This document shows, piece after piece, positions 28,674 through 37,691 of a DNA stretch of 64,000 nucleotides. Position numbers and translations under genes: made by a program. The number at the start of each line of letters is the position of its first letter. Positions within the stretch are counted from its first letter, which is position 1. The notes beneath the pieces were generated by a model that was not told the origin of the DNA, did not search any database, and saw only the letters and a program-made list of their open reading frames with translations. Source of the DNA: Allosphingosinicella deserti (GTDB taxonomy: Bacteria; Pseudomonadota; Alphaproteobacteria; Sphingomonadales; Sphingomonadaceae); assembly GCF_003012735.1 (NCBI RefSeq), contig NZ_PXYI01000004.1, positions 496,001 to 560,000 on the forward strand, read 5' to 3'.

Positions 28674-30965
28674 ATGGCCGCCAGTGACGGATGCGCCCCT
28701 AGCATAGCGGATCAGCCGCCACAAAGGGGCTTGGGTGCCCGCTTTGCGGCGCTCCTGCGGTGGCGTCTGCCCCTGCGGCCGGGCACGGCATCGGAGCAAC
28801 TGGAATCGCTTGCGGATCGCGAGCGCGATCAGCTTCCGTTGTGGCTCCCGGTCGGACTGGGGCTCGGGACGGCGGCCTGGTTCGTGCTGCCGGATCGAAG
28901 CGGCTGGACCGCCTTTGCGGCGTTAGCGCTCGGCGGTGTGCTCGCGCCGCTGGCGCTCGCGCCGGGGACACGTTGGGGCAGGGCGCTCGCCATCTTCAGT
29001 CTGGCGGCGCTGATCGGCTGCGGCAACATCTGGTGGAAGGCCGAGCGTGTCGCCGGCCCGGTCGTTCACCGCGAGAAGGTGGCGACGTTCGAGGCGGTGA
29101 TCGACACCGTGCAGAACATGCCGGCGGAGGAGATCGTGCGGCTCGTCGTTCGCCCGACGGACAAGTCCATGCCCCACCGTATCCGGGTCAATCTCGACGA
29201 CAAGAAGGTGTCGAAGGCGCTCGAGCCCGGCGCCCGTGTATCGGTGCGCGCATGGCTGATGCCGCCGCCGCCGCCGGCCGTGCCCGGCGCCTATGATTTT
29301 TCCCGCGCCGCCTGGTTTCAAGGCGTCGGTGCGACCGGCCGCGGCCTTGACGTCACCCTCCTAGTGCCGCCCGCCGAGCGCAGCTGGCGCGCCCGCCTCG
29401 CCGGCGCGCGCCAGCGCCTTGCCGATCATATCCGGGTGCGATTGCCGGGCGGCGAAGGCGGTATCGCCGCGGCCCTCGCCACCGGCGACCAGGCCGGCAT
29501 CCCGGAAGCGGATGCGGAGGCGATGCGGCAATCCGGGCTGGCGCACCTCCTCTCTGTGAGCGGCCTTCACCTCACCGCCGTGGTCGGCGCGGTGATGTTG
29601 CTGACCCTCAAATTGCTGGCGCTCAGCCCGGCACTGGCCTTGCGCTTCCGGCTGGTCGTGATCGCCGCCGGCGTTGGTGCGGTGGCAGGCATCGCCTACA
29701 CCCTGTTCACCGGCGCTGAGGTGCCGACGATTCGCTCGTGCGTCGCGGCGATCCTGATTCTGATCGGCATCGCGCTCGGCCGGGAGGCGCTCACCCTGCG
29801 CCTCGTCGCGGTCGGAGCGCTGGTGGTTCTGCTGCTGTGGCCGGAGAGCGTGGTCGGCGCCTCCTTTCAACTGAGCTTCGCGGCAATCGTCGCGATCGTC
29901 GTCATCCACGATCATCCTCGCGTGCGGGGGCTGCTGGAGCGGCGGGACGAGGCCAGGCCGCTGAAGATCGGACGCGCGATCCTCGGGCTCATTCTCACCG
30001 GCCTTGCGGTCGAGATCGCGCTGACTCCGATCGCATTGTTCCACTTCCACCAAGCGGGAGTGTACGGCGCGCTCGCCAACATCGTCGCCATTCCGCTCAC
30101 CACCTTCGTAGTCATGCCGGTTGAGGGGCTCGCATTGCTCCTTGATCCCGTGGAGCTCGGCGGTCCCTGCTGGTGGATCGCCGGCAAGGCGCTCGGCTTC
30201 CTGCTCTGGCTCGCCCATAGCACCGCCGGCGCCCCGGGGGCGGTTGCGATGCTGCCGGGCATGCCGCGCGGCGCTTTCGGACTGGTGGTCGTAGGCGGCC
30301 TGTGGCTGTTCCTGTGGCGGACGCGCTGGCGGTTGTTCGGGCTGGCGCCGCTGCTGGCAGGCGCGATCTGGACCCTGGCGACACCGGCGCCGGATCTCCT
30401 GATCACCGGCGACGGTGCCCATGTCGCGATCCGGACCCAGGCAGGCCGACTTGCCATTCTTCGCCCGAAAGCCGGGGATTATGTCCGGGACACATTGTCC
30501 GAAAATGCCGGGATCAAGGCGGAACCGATCGAGCTCGAATCCCTGCCCAAGGCGCGGTGCAGCGCCGATCTGTGCGCATCGGAGATCGAGGTGGCAGGCA
30601 CATCCTGGCGGATTCTCGCGACCCGCTCAGCCAACATGGTTGATTTTGGGCCGTTGCGGAAAGCCTGCGCCGTCGCCGACATCGTGATCTCGGACCGGCG
30701 ACTGCCGGTCACCTGCGTGCCGCGCTGGCTGAAGGCCGATGCGGCCTTCCTGCGCCGCACCGGCGGGCTGGCGATCAAGCTTGGCGCGAAGCCGGAGGTG
30801 CTGACGGTCTCCCAGCTACAGGGCGAACATCCGTGGGCGGCGAAGCTGGCACCGCCGCCGCCGCGCAAACCTACTTGGAAGCGGCGCGGCGGCGAAGCTC
30901 CTGGAGCGCCTTGGCGCGGCGCGCCTCGTCCTGCTGCTCGCGAGCCCAGGGCGGCGAAACCGTGA
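28674..30965 (+). CDS. comEC: ComEC/Rec2-family membrane protein
   Basis: Inner-membrane channel protein of DNA-uptake systems, or a related transporter. 763 residues. An N-terminal membrane-anchored OB-like domain comes first. The competence core follows: about nine helices with the conserved [20 protein letters not shown] segment near residues 287-306 and an [14 protein letters not shown] helix near 400. A C-terminal metallo-beta-lactamase-like region (from about 590) lacks the HxHxDH zinc motif and ends in a basic, Pro-rich tail. The ATG at 28674 lies only 25 bases from the divergent gltX start. Confidence 0.88.
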   Translation: MAASDGCAPSIADQPPQRGLGARFAALLRWRLPLRPGTASEQLESLADRERDQLPLWLPVGLGLGTAAWFVLPDRSGWTAFAALALGGVLAPLALAPGTRWGRALAIFSLAALIGCGNIWWKAERVAGPVVHREKVATFEAVIDTVQNMPAEEIVRLVVRPTDKSMPHRIRVNLDDKKVSKALEPGARVSVRAWLMPPPPPAVPGAYDFSRAAWFQGVGATGRGLDVTLLVPPAERSWRARLAGARQRLADHIRVRLPGGEGGIAAALATGDQAGIPEADAEAMRQSGLAHLLSVSGLHLTAVVGAVMLLTLKLLALSPALALRFRLVVIAAGVGAVAGIAYTLFTGAEVPTIRSCVAAILILIGIALGREALTLRLVAVGALVVLLLWPESVVGASFQLSFAAIVAIVVIHDHPRVRGLLERRDEARPLKIGRAILGLILTGLAVEIALTPIALFHFHQAGVYGALANIVAIPLTTFVVMPVEGLALLLDPVELGGPCWWIAGKALGFLLWLAHSTAGAPGAVAMLPGMPRGAFGLVVVGGLWLFLWRTRWRLFGLAPLLAGAIWTLATPAPDLLITGDGAHVAIRTQAGRLAILRPKAGDYVRDTLSENAGIKAEPIELESLPKARCSADLCASEIEVAGTSWRILATRSANMVDFGPLRKACAVADIVISDRRLPVTCVPRWLKADAAFLRRTGGLAIKLGAKPEVLTVSQLQGEHPWAAKLAPPPPRKPTWKRRGGEAPGAPWRGAPRPAAREPRAAKP

Positions 30966-30999
30966 ACCGCTCCAACTCTGCAGGAATTCGAGATTGCAC
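30871..30999 (-). CDS. Possible 42-residue basic small protein
   Basis: GTG-started frame with GGAG about ten bases upstream. The product begins [19 protein letters not shown] and ends in a charged helix ([18 protein letters not shown]). It is antisense to the last 95 bases of comEC. The protein-like amphipathic helix and the ribosome-binding site are the only support; no family was recognised. Confidence 0.3.
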   Translation of the reverse strand: MQSRIPAELERFTVSPPWAREQQDEARRAKALQELRRRAASK

Positions 31000-31209
31000 G
31001 ACGACCACTCTCCAACGATGACAACTACGTGACGGCTAATGATAGCGGTATCATAGGCAGGTAAACGGGATGTTTCTACCGTAACTTACCGCAATGTGAA
31101 CAGACGTTCCGCATTCGCATTGCGCGGCCTTTGCGCCGCGGGGGCCTGCCGCCCTGGCTGGCGCTGCGGCAGCTTCCGGATTATGCGAGCGCCGACACCG
31201 GGAGGGATC

Positions 31210-31905
31210 GTGCCCATCAACCTCATCTGCCTCGATGCCGACGACACGCTGTGGCACAACGAGACCTATTTCCGCCGCACCTTCGGTGATTTTGCGGGCT
31301 TGCTGGCGCCCTTCGCGCCCGAGCCTGTCGTGCAGCAGCAACTCGAAGCCGTCGAGCACCGCAACCTTTCGCTTTACGGCTACGGGGTCAAAGGCTTTAT
31401 CCTGTCGATGATGGAGGTTGCCTCCGAGATTGCCGGCGACGATCTACCCGCCGCCACGATGCGAGACATCCTTGCGCTCGGCCGCGACATGCTGGTCCAT
31501 CCGATTGAGATCCTGCCCGGCGTGGAGGAGGCTCTGCCACGGCTTGCCGAGCGCGGTCGGCTCATCCTGGTTACCAAGGGGGATCTCCACCACCAGGAGG
31601 CCAAGCTCGCCGCCTCCGGAATCGGCGATCTGTTCGAAGGGGTGGAGATCGTCAGCGAGAAGAAGGCGGAAACCTATTCCGGGATCTTCGCCCGCTACCG
31701 CGTCTTTCCGGATCAGACCGTCATGGCCGGCAATTCGATGCGCTCCGACATCCTCCCGGCGCTGGAGACGGGAGCCTATGCGGCGTTCATTCCGTTCGAG
31801 CTGGTGTGGGCGCACGAGGCCGCCGACGCGCCCGAGCATCACCCGCGCTATCGCGCGCTGGAGAGTTTGGCCGACCTGCCGGACTGGCTCGACGAGCTGG
31901 GGTGA
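31210..31905 (+). CDS. HAD-superfamily hydrolase
   Basis: Haloacid-dehalogenase-type phosphatase, 231 residues from a GTG at 31210 that has GGAGGG immediately upstream. Upstream in-frame codons (ATG at 31183, 31096) are possible but give a non-family N-terminus. Motif I is DADDTLWH (residues 7-14; nucleophile D7, acid D9). Motif II/III is LVTKGDLHHQEAKL with the lysine near 120, and motif IV is GNSMRSDILPA near 176. A helical cap lies between motifs I and II. The substrate is unknown. Confidence 0.85.
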   Translation: MPINLICLDADDTLWHNETYFRRTFGDFAGLLAPFAPEPVVQQQLEAVEHRNLSLYGYGVKGFILSMMEVASEIAGDDLPAATMRDILALGRDMLVHPIEILPGVEEALPRLAERGRLILVTKGDLHHQEAKLAASGIGDLFEGVEIVSEKKAETYSGIFARYRVFPDQTVMAGNSMRSDILPALETGAYAAFIPFELVWAHEAADAPEHHPRYRALESLADLPDWLDELG

Positions 31906-32133
31906 AGGCGGCGCTCCGGGGAGCGGACATGGGCGCGCGCCAGCGTGGGTGCATGACGCTGATGTCGAAGGCTTGCCTGAGCGAAGGCCGTAGAAGCAAT
32001 CCGAGGTGAATGGCGGCGCGTGAAGCTTCATCGCCGGTGGCCGCGAGTGCGCTCGCTTCGCGCCCGATATCCTGCTTAAGGCGGCTGCTGGAGCCGCTGC
32101 CTCTATCTCTTCTTTGAGTTGGCTCCCCCGCAA

Positions 32134-32156
32134 CCCTCTCCCACCAGGGGGGAGGG
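32134..32156. repeat. GC-rich hairpin in the 286-bp gap after the HAD gene
   Basis: CCCTCTCCC-ACCA-GGGGGGAGGG forms a stem of about nine pairs, of the same CCCTCC/GGAGGG flavour as the elements at 17271, 32607 and 58143. The rest of the gap (31906-32191) shows no convincing gene. Confidence 0.4.
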
Positions 32157-32191
32157 CTGAGGACGGGAGGGCGAGCCTCCACGCTTTCCGC

Positions 32192-32584
32192 CTATGAAAG
32201 AGACCCCGGGGGTTGGGCGGCCGGCGTGGATTGCTCAGCCCTCCGAATGCGGCTCCGATTCGACGGCGGCGATCTCGTTGCCGCTGGGTCGAGAAACTGG
32301 AAGCGGCGGCCGCCCGGGAAGGTGAAGATAGGACGGGTGAGGGTGCCTCCGGCTTGATCGACGGCGGACAGCGCGGCTTCGAGATCGTCGACTTCGATCA
32401 CCGGCAGCGGCGCCTTGGTCGCTTCGGCGGGATCCCCCTGCAGACCCACGTCCGTGTCCCCGGTAAGGGTCGCGGCATAAGTCGGGCCGAACGCGGTCAT
32501 CGTCCAGCCGAACGCGGCTTCGTAGAAGGACTGGGCGGCAGCGACGTCCCGGACGGGGAGTTCGACATAGTTGAGGCGGGACAT
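32192..32584 (-). pseudogene. VOC (glyoxalase-fold) family gene with a C-terminal frameshift
   Basis: Glyoxalase/bleomycin-resistance-fold protein, starting MSRLNYVELPVRDVAAAQSF. The fold is intact to GGRRFQFLDP (about residue 99). The family normally continues with SGNE and a short tail. Here that continuation (SGNEIAAVESEPHSEG, stop at 32235) lies in the next frame, reached if the GGG run at 32286-32288 (CCC on the coding strand) had one more base. As given, the protein carries an unrelated 30-residue tail rich in S, R and P. Either a real frameshift or a homopolymer sequencing error. Confidence 0.75.
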
Positions 32585-32606
32585 CGAAGGAGACTCCTGT
32601 TCCTAG

Positions 32607-32693
32607 CCCTCCCCTTGGTGGGAAAGGCGGGGCGTTGGCGTATCTGGTGCCTCCTCGGGGCCCACCCCCACCCAACCCTCCCTCGTCGGGGGC
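32607..32693. repeat. Dispersed GC-rich inverted-repeat element (copy C)
   Basis: Left arm CCCTCCCCTTGGTGGGAAAG and right arm CCCACCCCCACCCAACCCTC with a following CGTCGGGGG form facing hairpin-prone ends, as in the copies at 17271 and 58143. It lies in the gap between the VOC gene start and the lexA 3' end. Confidence 0.45.
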
Positions 32694-32778
32694 TTCAGGC
32701 GGGTGCAAGTCGAAGCCTCTGTTTCGGCTTTACGAACGCAGCCGTCCAAAGGCCTGCGTACTCCGAGGATGCTCCGTC

Positions 32779-33432
32779 TCAGTAGCGCCGAAGCAGGCCT
32801 GCGAGCTTACCCTGGATGCGGACCTGGTCGGGGCGGTAGCGCTGGGGGTCGTAGTTGCGGTTGGCAGGGTCAAGGCGGATCATTGAGCCTTCGCGGCGGA
32901 AGGTTTTGAGGGTCGCTTCCTCCTCGTTGATCAGCGCCACGACGATCTCGCCATCGCGGGCGCTGTCCGCCTTCCGGACGAGGGCGTAATCGCCGTCGAG
33001 GATGCCTTCCTCGACCATCGAATCCCCCGCCACTTCGAGCGCATAATGTTCGCCGGGCCCGAGCAAGGCGGCGGGAACGGGGAGGGTGCTCTGACCTTCC
33101 AGCGCCTCGATCGGCATGCCGGCCGCGATACGGCCGTGGAGCGGCAACTCGATGACGTCGTTGGCCGGCTGCGGGGCGCTGACCGGCGCCTTGGGCGGGC
33201 TGGCAGTGCCCACCTTGACGTCTGGCATGCGGACCACTTCGAGCGCGCGCGCTCGGTTCGGCAAGCGGCGAAGGAAGCCACGCTCCTCGAGCGCGGAGAT
33301 CAGGCGGTGAACGCCGGACTTGGATTTGAGATCGAGCGCGTCCTTCATCTCCTCGAAAGACGGCGACACGCCCGTTTCGGCGAGCTTGTCGTGAATATAG
33401 CTCAGAAGCTCATGTTGCTTGCGCGTCAGCAT
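32779..33432 (-). CDS. lexA: LexA repressor
   Basis: SOS-response repressor that self-cleaves when RecA is activated. 217 residues: an N-terminal winged helix (residues 1-65, starting [13 protein letters not shown]), a Pro/Ala linker and the S24 peptidase domain. The cleavage bond is A104-G105 (RIAAGMP). The catalytic dyad is S138 (AGDSMVEEG) and K176 (EEATLKTF). A GTTC-N7-GTTC operator lies 16-30 bases upstream of the ATG, so it represses itself. Nearest neighbours are a lone glutaminase gene upstream and the VOC remnant downstream. Confidence 0.96.
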   Translation of the reverse strand: MLTRKQHELLSYIHDKLAETGVSPSFEEMKDALDLKSKSGVHRLISALEERGFLRRLPNRARALEVVRMPDVKVGTASPPKAPVSAPQPANDVIELPLHGRIAAGMPIEALEGQSTLPVPAALLGPGEHYALEVAGDSMVEEGILDGDYALVRKADSARDGEIVVALINEEEATLKTFRREGSMIRLDPANRNYDPQRYRPDQVRIQGKLAGLLRRY

Positions 33433-33447
33433 CGCCTGGCCCTCTGG

Positions 33448-33462
33448 GAACGAATGAGGAAC
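33448..33462 (-). promoter_or_regulatory. LexA operator (SOS box) of lexA
   Basis: On the minus strand the sequence is GTTC-CTCATTC-GTTC, an exact match to the alphaproteobacterial LexA consensus GTTC-N7-GTTC (established for this class). It lies 16-30 bases before the lexA start codon, fitting autoregulation. Confidence 0.88.
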
Positions 33463-33537
33463 GTGTAGGAAACAGGTGGGGCCCTGTCAACTCGTTTCAC
33501 GCGCGGGCCGAATCGGGCGTTTGCGCCGGATCCGTTG

Positions 33538-34203
33538 TCAGGGATTGCGGCTGAGCTGGATGAAGTTGGCGAGCATGCGATAGCCGCCCTCGCTGGCGAC
33601 GCTTTCCGGATGGAATTGAACGCCGTGGATCGGCAGCGAGCGGTGCCGGAGGCCCTGGACGGTGGCATCGTCGGCGGTGGCGTTGACGATCAGGCAGTCC
33701 GGGACGCTCGACGGTTCGGCAACCAGTGAATGATAGCGGGCGGCGGTGAACGGCGACGGCATGCCCTCGAACAGGCCGCCGCCATCATGGCTGACCGGGC
33801 AGGTCTTGCCGTGCATCGGCTTTGGTGCGCGCACCACCCGGCCGCCGAACGTCGCGGCGATCGCCTGGTGGCCGAGACAAATGCCGAGCAGCGGCTTGGC
33901 GGCTTCTGCGCAGGCGGCGACGAGGGCCATCGAGATGCCGGCTTCTTCCGGCCGGCCGGGTCCCGGCGAGACCAGAATGCCGTCGGCGCCGTAGGCGAAG
34001 GCGTCGGCGACGCTGATGTCGTCGGTCCGTTCGACCCGCACCTGCGCACCGAGTGCGCGCAGATAGTGTACAATGTTCCAGGTAAAGCTGTCGTAATTGT
34101 CGACCACTAGGATCCGGGCCGCATAGCGGCGCTTCGGCGCGCGGCTCGCCGTCGGCCGGCTCCGCCGCGTGGGCCGCGCCCACGCGGGAGAGCCGGGTGT
34201 CAC
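33538..34203 (-). CDS. Anthranilate/aminodeoxychorismate synthase glutaminase (component II)
   Basis: Class I glutamine amidotransferase that supplies ammonia to anthranilate synthase (TrpE) or aminodeoxychorismate synthase (PabB). Motifs: ILVVDNYDSFTWN at the N-terminus, SPGPGRPEEAG, GICLGHQ with the nucleophile cysteine, and VQFHPESV with the catalytic His-Glu. The GTG at 34203 overlaps the ppiD stop (GTGA) but adds about 30 Arg/Ala/Pro-rich residues. A GTG at 34107 would start at VDNYDSF and give 189 residues, close to the family length of about 195. No trpE or pabB partner adjoins it in this window, so trpG and pabA cannot be told apart. Confidence 0.88.
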   Translation of the reverse strand: MTPGSPAWARPTRRSRPTASRAPKRRYAARILVVDNYDSFTWNIVHYLRALGAQVRVERTDDISVADAFAYGADGILVSPGPGRPEEAGISMALVAACAEAAKPLLGICLGHQAIAATFGGRVVRAPKPMHGKTCPVSHDGGGLFEGMPSPFTAARYHSLVAEPSSVPDCLIVNATADDATVQGLRHRSLPIHGVQFHPESVASEGGYRMLANFIQLSRNP

Positions 34204-36146
34204 TGGCCGCCGCCGGTCAGCTGCTTCTTGAGCGCCTGGACCGCTTCTTCGTTGCGCTTGACCTTGGTGCGAGCGCGCACCGCCGCGCTCAGCTGATCGA
34301 CATATTCGTTGCCGACCACTTCGCTGAACTGGTTCTTCACGCTCGCAATCAGCGCGGCTTCCTTGCTCGCGTCGCCGGGCACGATCTTGTCCAAATAGAC
34401 GACGAACCAGCCCGCCCCGTTCGGAGCCGGGATGAGTTTGGCCTTTCCGCGGGGCAGGCTGAACAGCATCGCGAGCGGCGGCGGCACCTGCTGGCCCTGT
34501 CGAGCGATGTCGATCCGCGCCGCGGTGACCGGCTGAACGCCAGGCAGCTTGACCTGCGCCTCGGCAAACGCCTGGGCAGGCGAAGTTCCGGCGTTGATCT
34601 TGGAGAGCAAGGCGGTGGCTATCGCCCTGGCGCGATCGTTGGCGCGGCGGGCGATCAGATCGGCCTTCACCCGGTCGCGAATCTGAGCGACGGGCGGAGC
34701 CGCGGCGGGCACGACGTTGGTGACGATCATCATTGCGAAGCGCTCATTGGGCGTGATCGCCTCGACGACCGGCTCGGCATTGGCCTCGACCTCGAAGGCG
34801 GTGCGCAGTAGCGGTTGCAGCTCCGGAGTCGGCTGCCATTGTGCGGCGCCCGGCGCAGCACCGGACCCAGTCACCGGCGGAGTCTCCTGGACGCTCAGCT
34901 TCTCGCGTTGGGCGATCTCCTGGAAATTGGCGCCCTCGCTGATCGCCGTCTCGATGCGGCCGGCGAGATCGCCGAGCGCCGCGACCGACTTCTCCTGCTC
35001 GAGCTTGGCGGCAATTTCCGCGCGCACCGCCTCGAACGGGCGGCCGGCGACGGCTTTGACCTGGTCGACGCGGACCACATGCCAGCCGAGCGGCGAACGA
35101 AGCGGACCAACGGTTGCGCCCTCGGCAGCGCCGAACACCGCGTTGGCGACGTTCGGCGCGCTGATCCGGGCATAAGCGTCCCTGCTCTGCTCGCCAACGG
35201 CGATGTCGCCCGCGCCGAAGCCGGCCTGCAGCGCCGCGGCGTCGAACGCGGTGCCGGCGGCGATCTTCTGGGCGAGGCTGCGCGCAGAGGCTTCATCGGG
35301 AAGCACAACCTGCGACAGCGACCGCGTTTCCCTGGCGCCATAGGTCGCCTGGTCGCGCTTATAGGCCGCCTGGATCTCCGCGTCGGTCGGCTTGGTTGCC
35401 GCCGCCACCGTCTCGCGGCCGAACAGTGCGTATCGGATCGTGCGGCGCTCCGGGATCGTATAGCGACCGATATTCTGCTGATAGAAGGTTGCGACCTCGG
35501 CGTCCGTCGGTTCACGGCCTGGCCCCATCGCCGCGGCGGGAACGGCGCCGACCAGCCCCGAGCGCTTCTCGAGCAGCAAGGACGCATATTGGGCGGCAAA
35601 ACCCTGGGGCACGAACACCGAGCCTGCGGCGGGCGCCACCAGCTGGCGCTGGATCAGGCGGTTGGCGACGTCGTCGCGATATTTCTGCTCGCTGACCTTC
35701 TCCGATTGGAGGAAGCGCTGAAAGGTGGCGTTGTCGAACTGGCCGGCGAGATTGCGGAAACGCGGATCACGCTGGATCTCGCGCTCCACCATCGCCCGGG
35801 TCGCCACCAAGCCCATATCCTCGCCGAAGGCGGTGATGGCGGCCATGTCGATCATCTGATCGACGATGATCTCCAGCGAGCCCTGGCGCAGGAAGGCGGT
35901 GAGATCCAGATCGGGCTGCTGCTGCCGGAAGCGCGCGAGCTCCTGCTGGGTGACCTGGGTCACGTCCGCCGCCGTAAGCTTCTCTCCGTCGACCGACGCG
36001 ATCGCGCCCCCGCTTCCCGCGGTGTCGATGCCGCCGAGCCCGCCGCCGCCGGTGCCGAAGCCGGTGATGACGATCGCGAAGATGCCGATGCCGAGGACGA
36101 GAAGCATGAGCTTGGCCACTGGACCGCGGCGGAAGAAGGAGAGCAT
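34200..36146 (-). CDS. ppiD: PpiD/SurA-type periplasmic peptidyl-prolyl isomerase
   Basis: Membrane-anchored folding factor. 648 residues from the ATG at 36146 (MLSFFRRGPVAKLMLLVLG). One N-terminal membrane helix spans about 11-33, followed by a glycine-rich linker, a SurA N-terminal-like helical domain, and a parvulin-type PPIase region (from about residue 250; TRSLSQVVLPDE to GWHVVRVDQV near 366). A second helical half extends to the C-terminus. A longer frame to 36206 adds residues unlike the family. It is divergent from tpiA. Downstream it overlaps the glutaminase gene by four bases. Confidence 0.88.
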   Translation of the reverse strand: MLSFFRRGPVAKLMLLVLGIGIFAIVITGFGTGGGGLGGIDTAGSGGAIASVDGEKLTAADVTQVTQQELARFRQQQPDLDLTAFLRQGSLEIIVDQMIDMAAITAFGEDMGLVATRAMVEREIQRDPRFRNLAGQFDNATFQRFLQSEKVSEQKYRDDVANRLIQRQLVAPAAGSVFVPQGFAAQYASLLLEKRSGLVGAVPAAAMGPGREPTDAEVATFYQQNIGRYTIPERRTIRYALFGRETVAAATKPTDAEIQAAYKRDQATYGARETRSLSQVVLPDEASARSLAQKIAAGTAFDAAALQAGFGAGDIAVGEQSRDAYARISAPNVANAVFGAAEGATVGPLRSPLGWHVVRVDQVKAVAGRPFEAVRAEIAAKLEQEKSVAALGDLAGRIETAISEGANFQEIAQREKLSVQETPPVTGSGAAPGAAQWQPTPELQPLLRTAFEVEANAEPVVEAITPNERFAMMIVTNVVPAAAPPVAQIRDRVKADLIARRANDRARAIATALLSKINAGTSPAQAFAEAQVKLPGVQPVTAARIDIARQGQQVPPPLAMLFSLPRGKAKLIPAPNGAGWFVVYLDKIVPGDASKEAALIASVKNQFSEVVGNEYVDQLSAAVRARTKVKRNEEAVQALKKQLTGGGQ

Positions 36147-36273
36147 CTTGTTACCTTGGAAGCTGGTTTTGCGGCAGGTCATAGAAGCGGCGGGGGCAGC
36201 GGGCAAGCTTGGCAGCCCGCCCTCCGGTTGGTAGGCGAACGGGAACGATCAGAACAGGAAGAGGGGTAGGCCG

Positions 36274-37023
36274 ATGCATGTCCGCCGCAAGCTCGTTGCC
36301 GGCAATTGGAAGATGAACGGCAGCCTCCATCAGCTGACGGAGCTGGGCGCGATTGCTGCAGCGGCCCGCGCCGCGTCCGGGGTCGACGTCGCCATTTGTC
36401 CGCCTTTCACGCTGATCGCGTCGGCGGTGGCCCGCGGCGGCGGGATTCCGATCGGCGGCCAGGATTGCCATCATCAGTCTTCCGGCGCCTTCACCGGCAA
36501 CGTCTCGGCGACCATGCTCAAGGAAGCGGGGGCAAAGCTCGTTATCGTCGGCCACAGCGAGCGCCGCGCCGAACAGCAAGAATCGGATGCGATCGTCCGC
36601 GCCAAGGCCCAGGCGGCGCTCGCTGCCGGGCTGCAGACGATCGTCTGCATCGGCGAGAGCGAGGAGGAGCGCATGGGTGGACATGCGATCACCCGCTGCT
36701 CGGCACAGCTCGCCGGCTCCATTCCCGAGCTTTCCGGCGACGCTGAGCTGGTCGTCGCCTACGAGCCGATCTGGGCGATCGGCACCGGCCGCACCGCCAC
36801 CTGCGACGACGTCCGAGAAATCCATGGCCTTGTCCGCAAGGTGCTGGTTGATCGCTTCGGCGACGCCGGCGGCCGCATCCGCATTCTCTATGGCGGTTCG
36901 GTACGGGGCGACAATGCGGCCGAATTGTTCGCGGTCGACAATGTCGATGGCGCGCTGGTCGGCGGCGCCAGCCTCAATGCCGAGCAGTTCGTTCCGATCA
37001 TCGAGGCCGCGGCGCAGAGCTGA
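36274..37023 (+). CDS. tpiA: Triosephosphate isomerase
   Basis: Interconverts dihydroxyacetone phosphate and glyceraldehyde 3-phosphate. 249 residues. Catalytic residues are in their usual contexts: K13 (AGNWKMNGS), the histidine in VGHSERR (about residue 94), and the glutamate in AYEPIWAIGTG (about residue 163). The phosphate loop LYGGSVRGDNA is near residue 208. Divergent from ppiD with 127 bases between the starts; secG follows in the same direction. Confidence 0.97.
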   Translation: MHVRRKLVAGNWKMNGSLHQLTELGAIAAAARAASGVDVAICPPFTLIASAVARGGGIPIGGQDCHHQSSGAFTGNVSATMLKEAGAKLVIVGHSERRAEQQESDAIVRAKAQAALAAGLQTIVCIGESEEERMGGHAITRCSAQLAGSIPELSGDAELVVAYEPIWAIGTGRTATCDDVREIHGLVRKVLVDRFGDAGGRIRILYGGSVRGDNAAELFAVDNVDGALVGGASLNAEQFVPIIEAAAQS

Positions 37024-37151
37024 CCGGAACCATCCCAGCGCGGGACCGCCGCGGTTGAACCTTTGTCCGCGATCGACTAGATCGCGGCACAAATCCCACA
37101 TCTCCGGCGCGCAGCGGCTCCGCCGCGGTGCGCCCGCTTGAAAGACGTTCG

Positions 37152-37553
37152 ATGTTCACCTTCTTCCTGATCGTCCAGACCCTCGTCGCCGCCGCGCTTG
37201 TCGCGGTGATCCTGATGCAGCGCTCGGAAGGCGGCGGCCTCGGCATGGGCGGCAGCCCCTCGGGCCTGATGTCGGCCCGCGGGGCCGCCGATTTTCTCAC
37301 CCGCGCGACCTCGATTCTGGGCGGTCTGTTCGTGATCCTTTCGATCGTGCTCGCCGGCCTTGCCGCGATCGAGCGGGCGCCTATGAGCATCGATCCCGCG
37401 ACCGTCGCGCCGGGCCCCGGTCCAGTGGCCCCGGTCGGCGCACCCGTGGCGCCGGCCACCGATCCGCTGACGGGCGCCGCGCAGCGTGCGCCGGCGCCGG
37501 CTGCGACGCCCGCGCCAGCACCGTCCAATGGCGCGGTTCCGCTCGCCCAATAA
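37152..37553 (+). CDS. secG: Preprotein translocase subunit SecG
   Basis: Small membrane component of the SecYEG protein-export channel. 133 residues from the ATG at 37152 (MFTFFLIVQTLVAA). Two helices (about 2-22 and 52-74) flank the conserved cytosolic loop LMQRSEGGGLGMGGSPSGLM. The family core ends near residue 78; the rest is an Ala/Pro-rich disordered tail, common in sphingomonads and rhizobia. The tpiA-secG-pyrG order is widely conserved in alphaproteobacteria. Confidence 0.94.
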   Translation: MFTFFLIVQTLVAAALVAVILMQRSEGGGLGMGGSPSGLMSARGAADFLTRATSILGGLFVILSIVLAGLAAIERAPMSIDPATVAPGPGPVAPVGAPVAPATDPLTGAAQRAPAPAATPAPAPSNGAVPLAQ

Positions 37554-37691
37554 CGGCCGTTTCCATCGCAACGCGTTGCATCCGGGGGTGCCGATCATCC
37601 CCGGATCGTGACTGGGCATGAAAATAATCCGCCCGCTTTCTGATTCGCGGCCTTGCCCTTGCGCGGTCCGCCCCACTATCCGGTAACTCCC

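Noticed and set aside
36147-36206. Longer ppiD start at 36206
   Set aside because: The 20 extra residues (MPAAPAASMT and so on) do not resemble the family and lack a clear ribosome-binding site; MLSFFRRGP at 36146 is the normal start.
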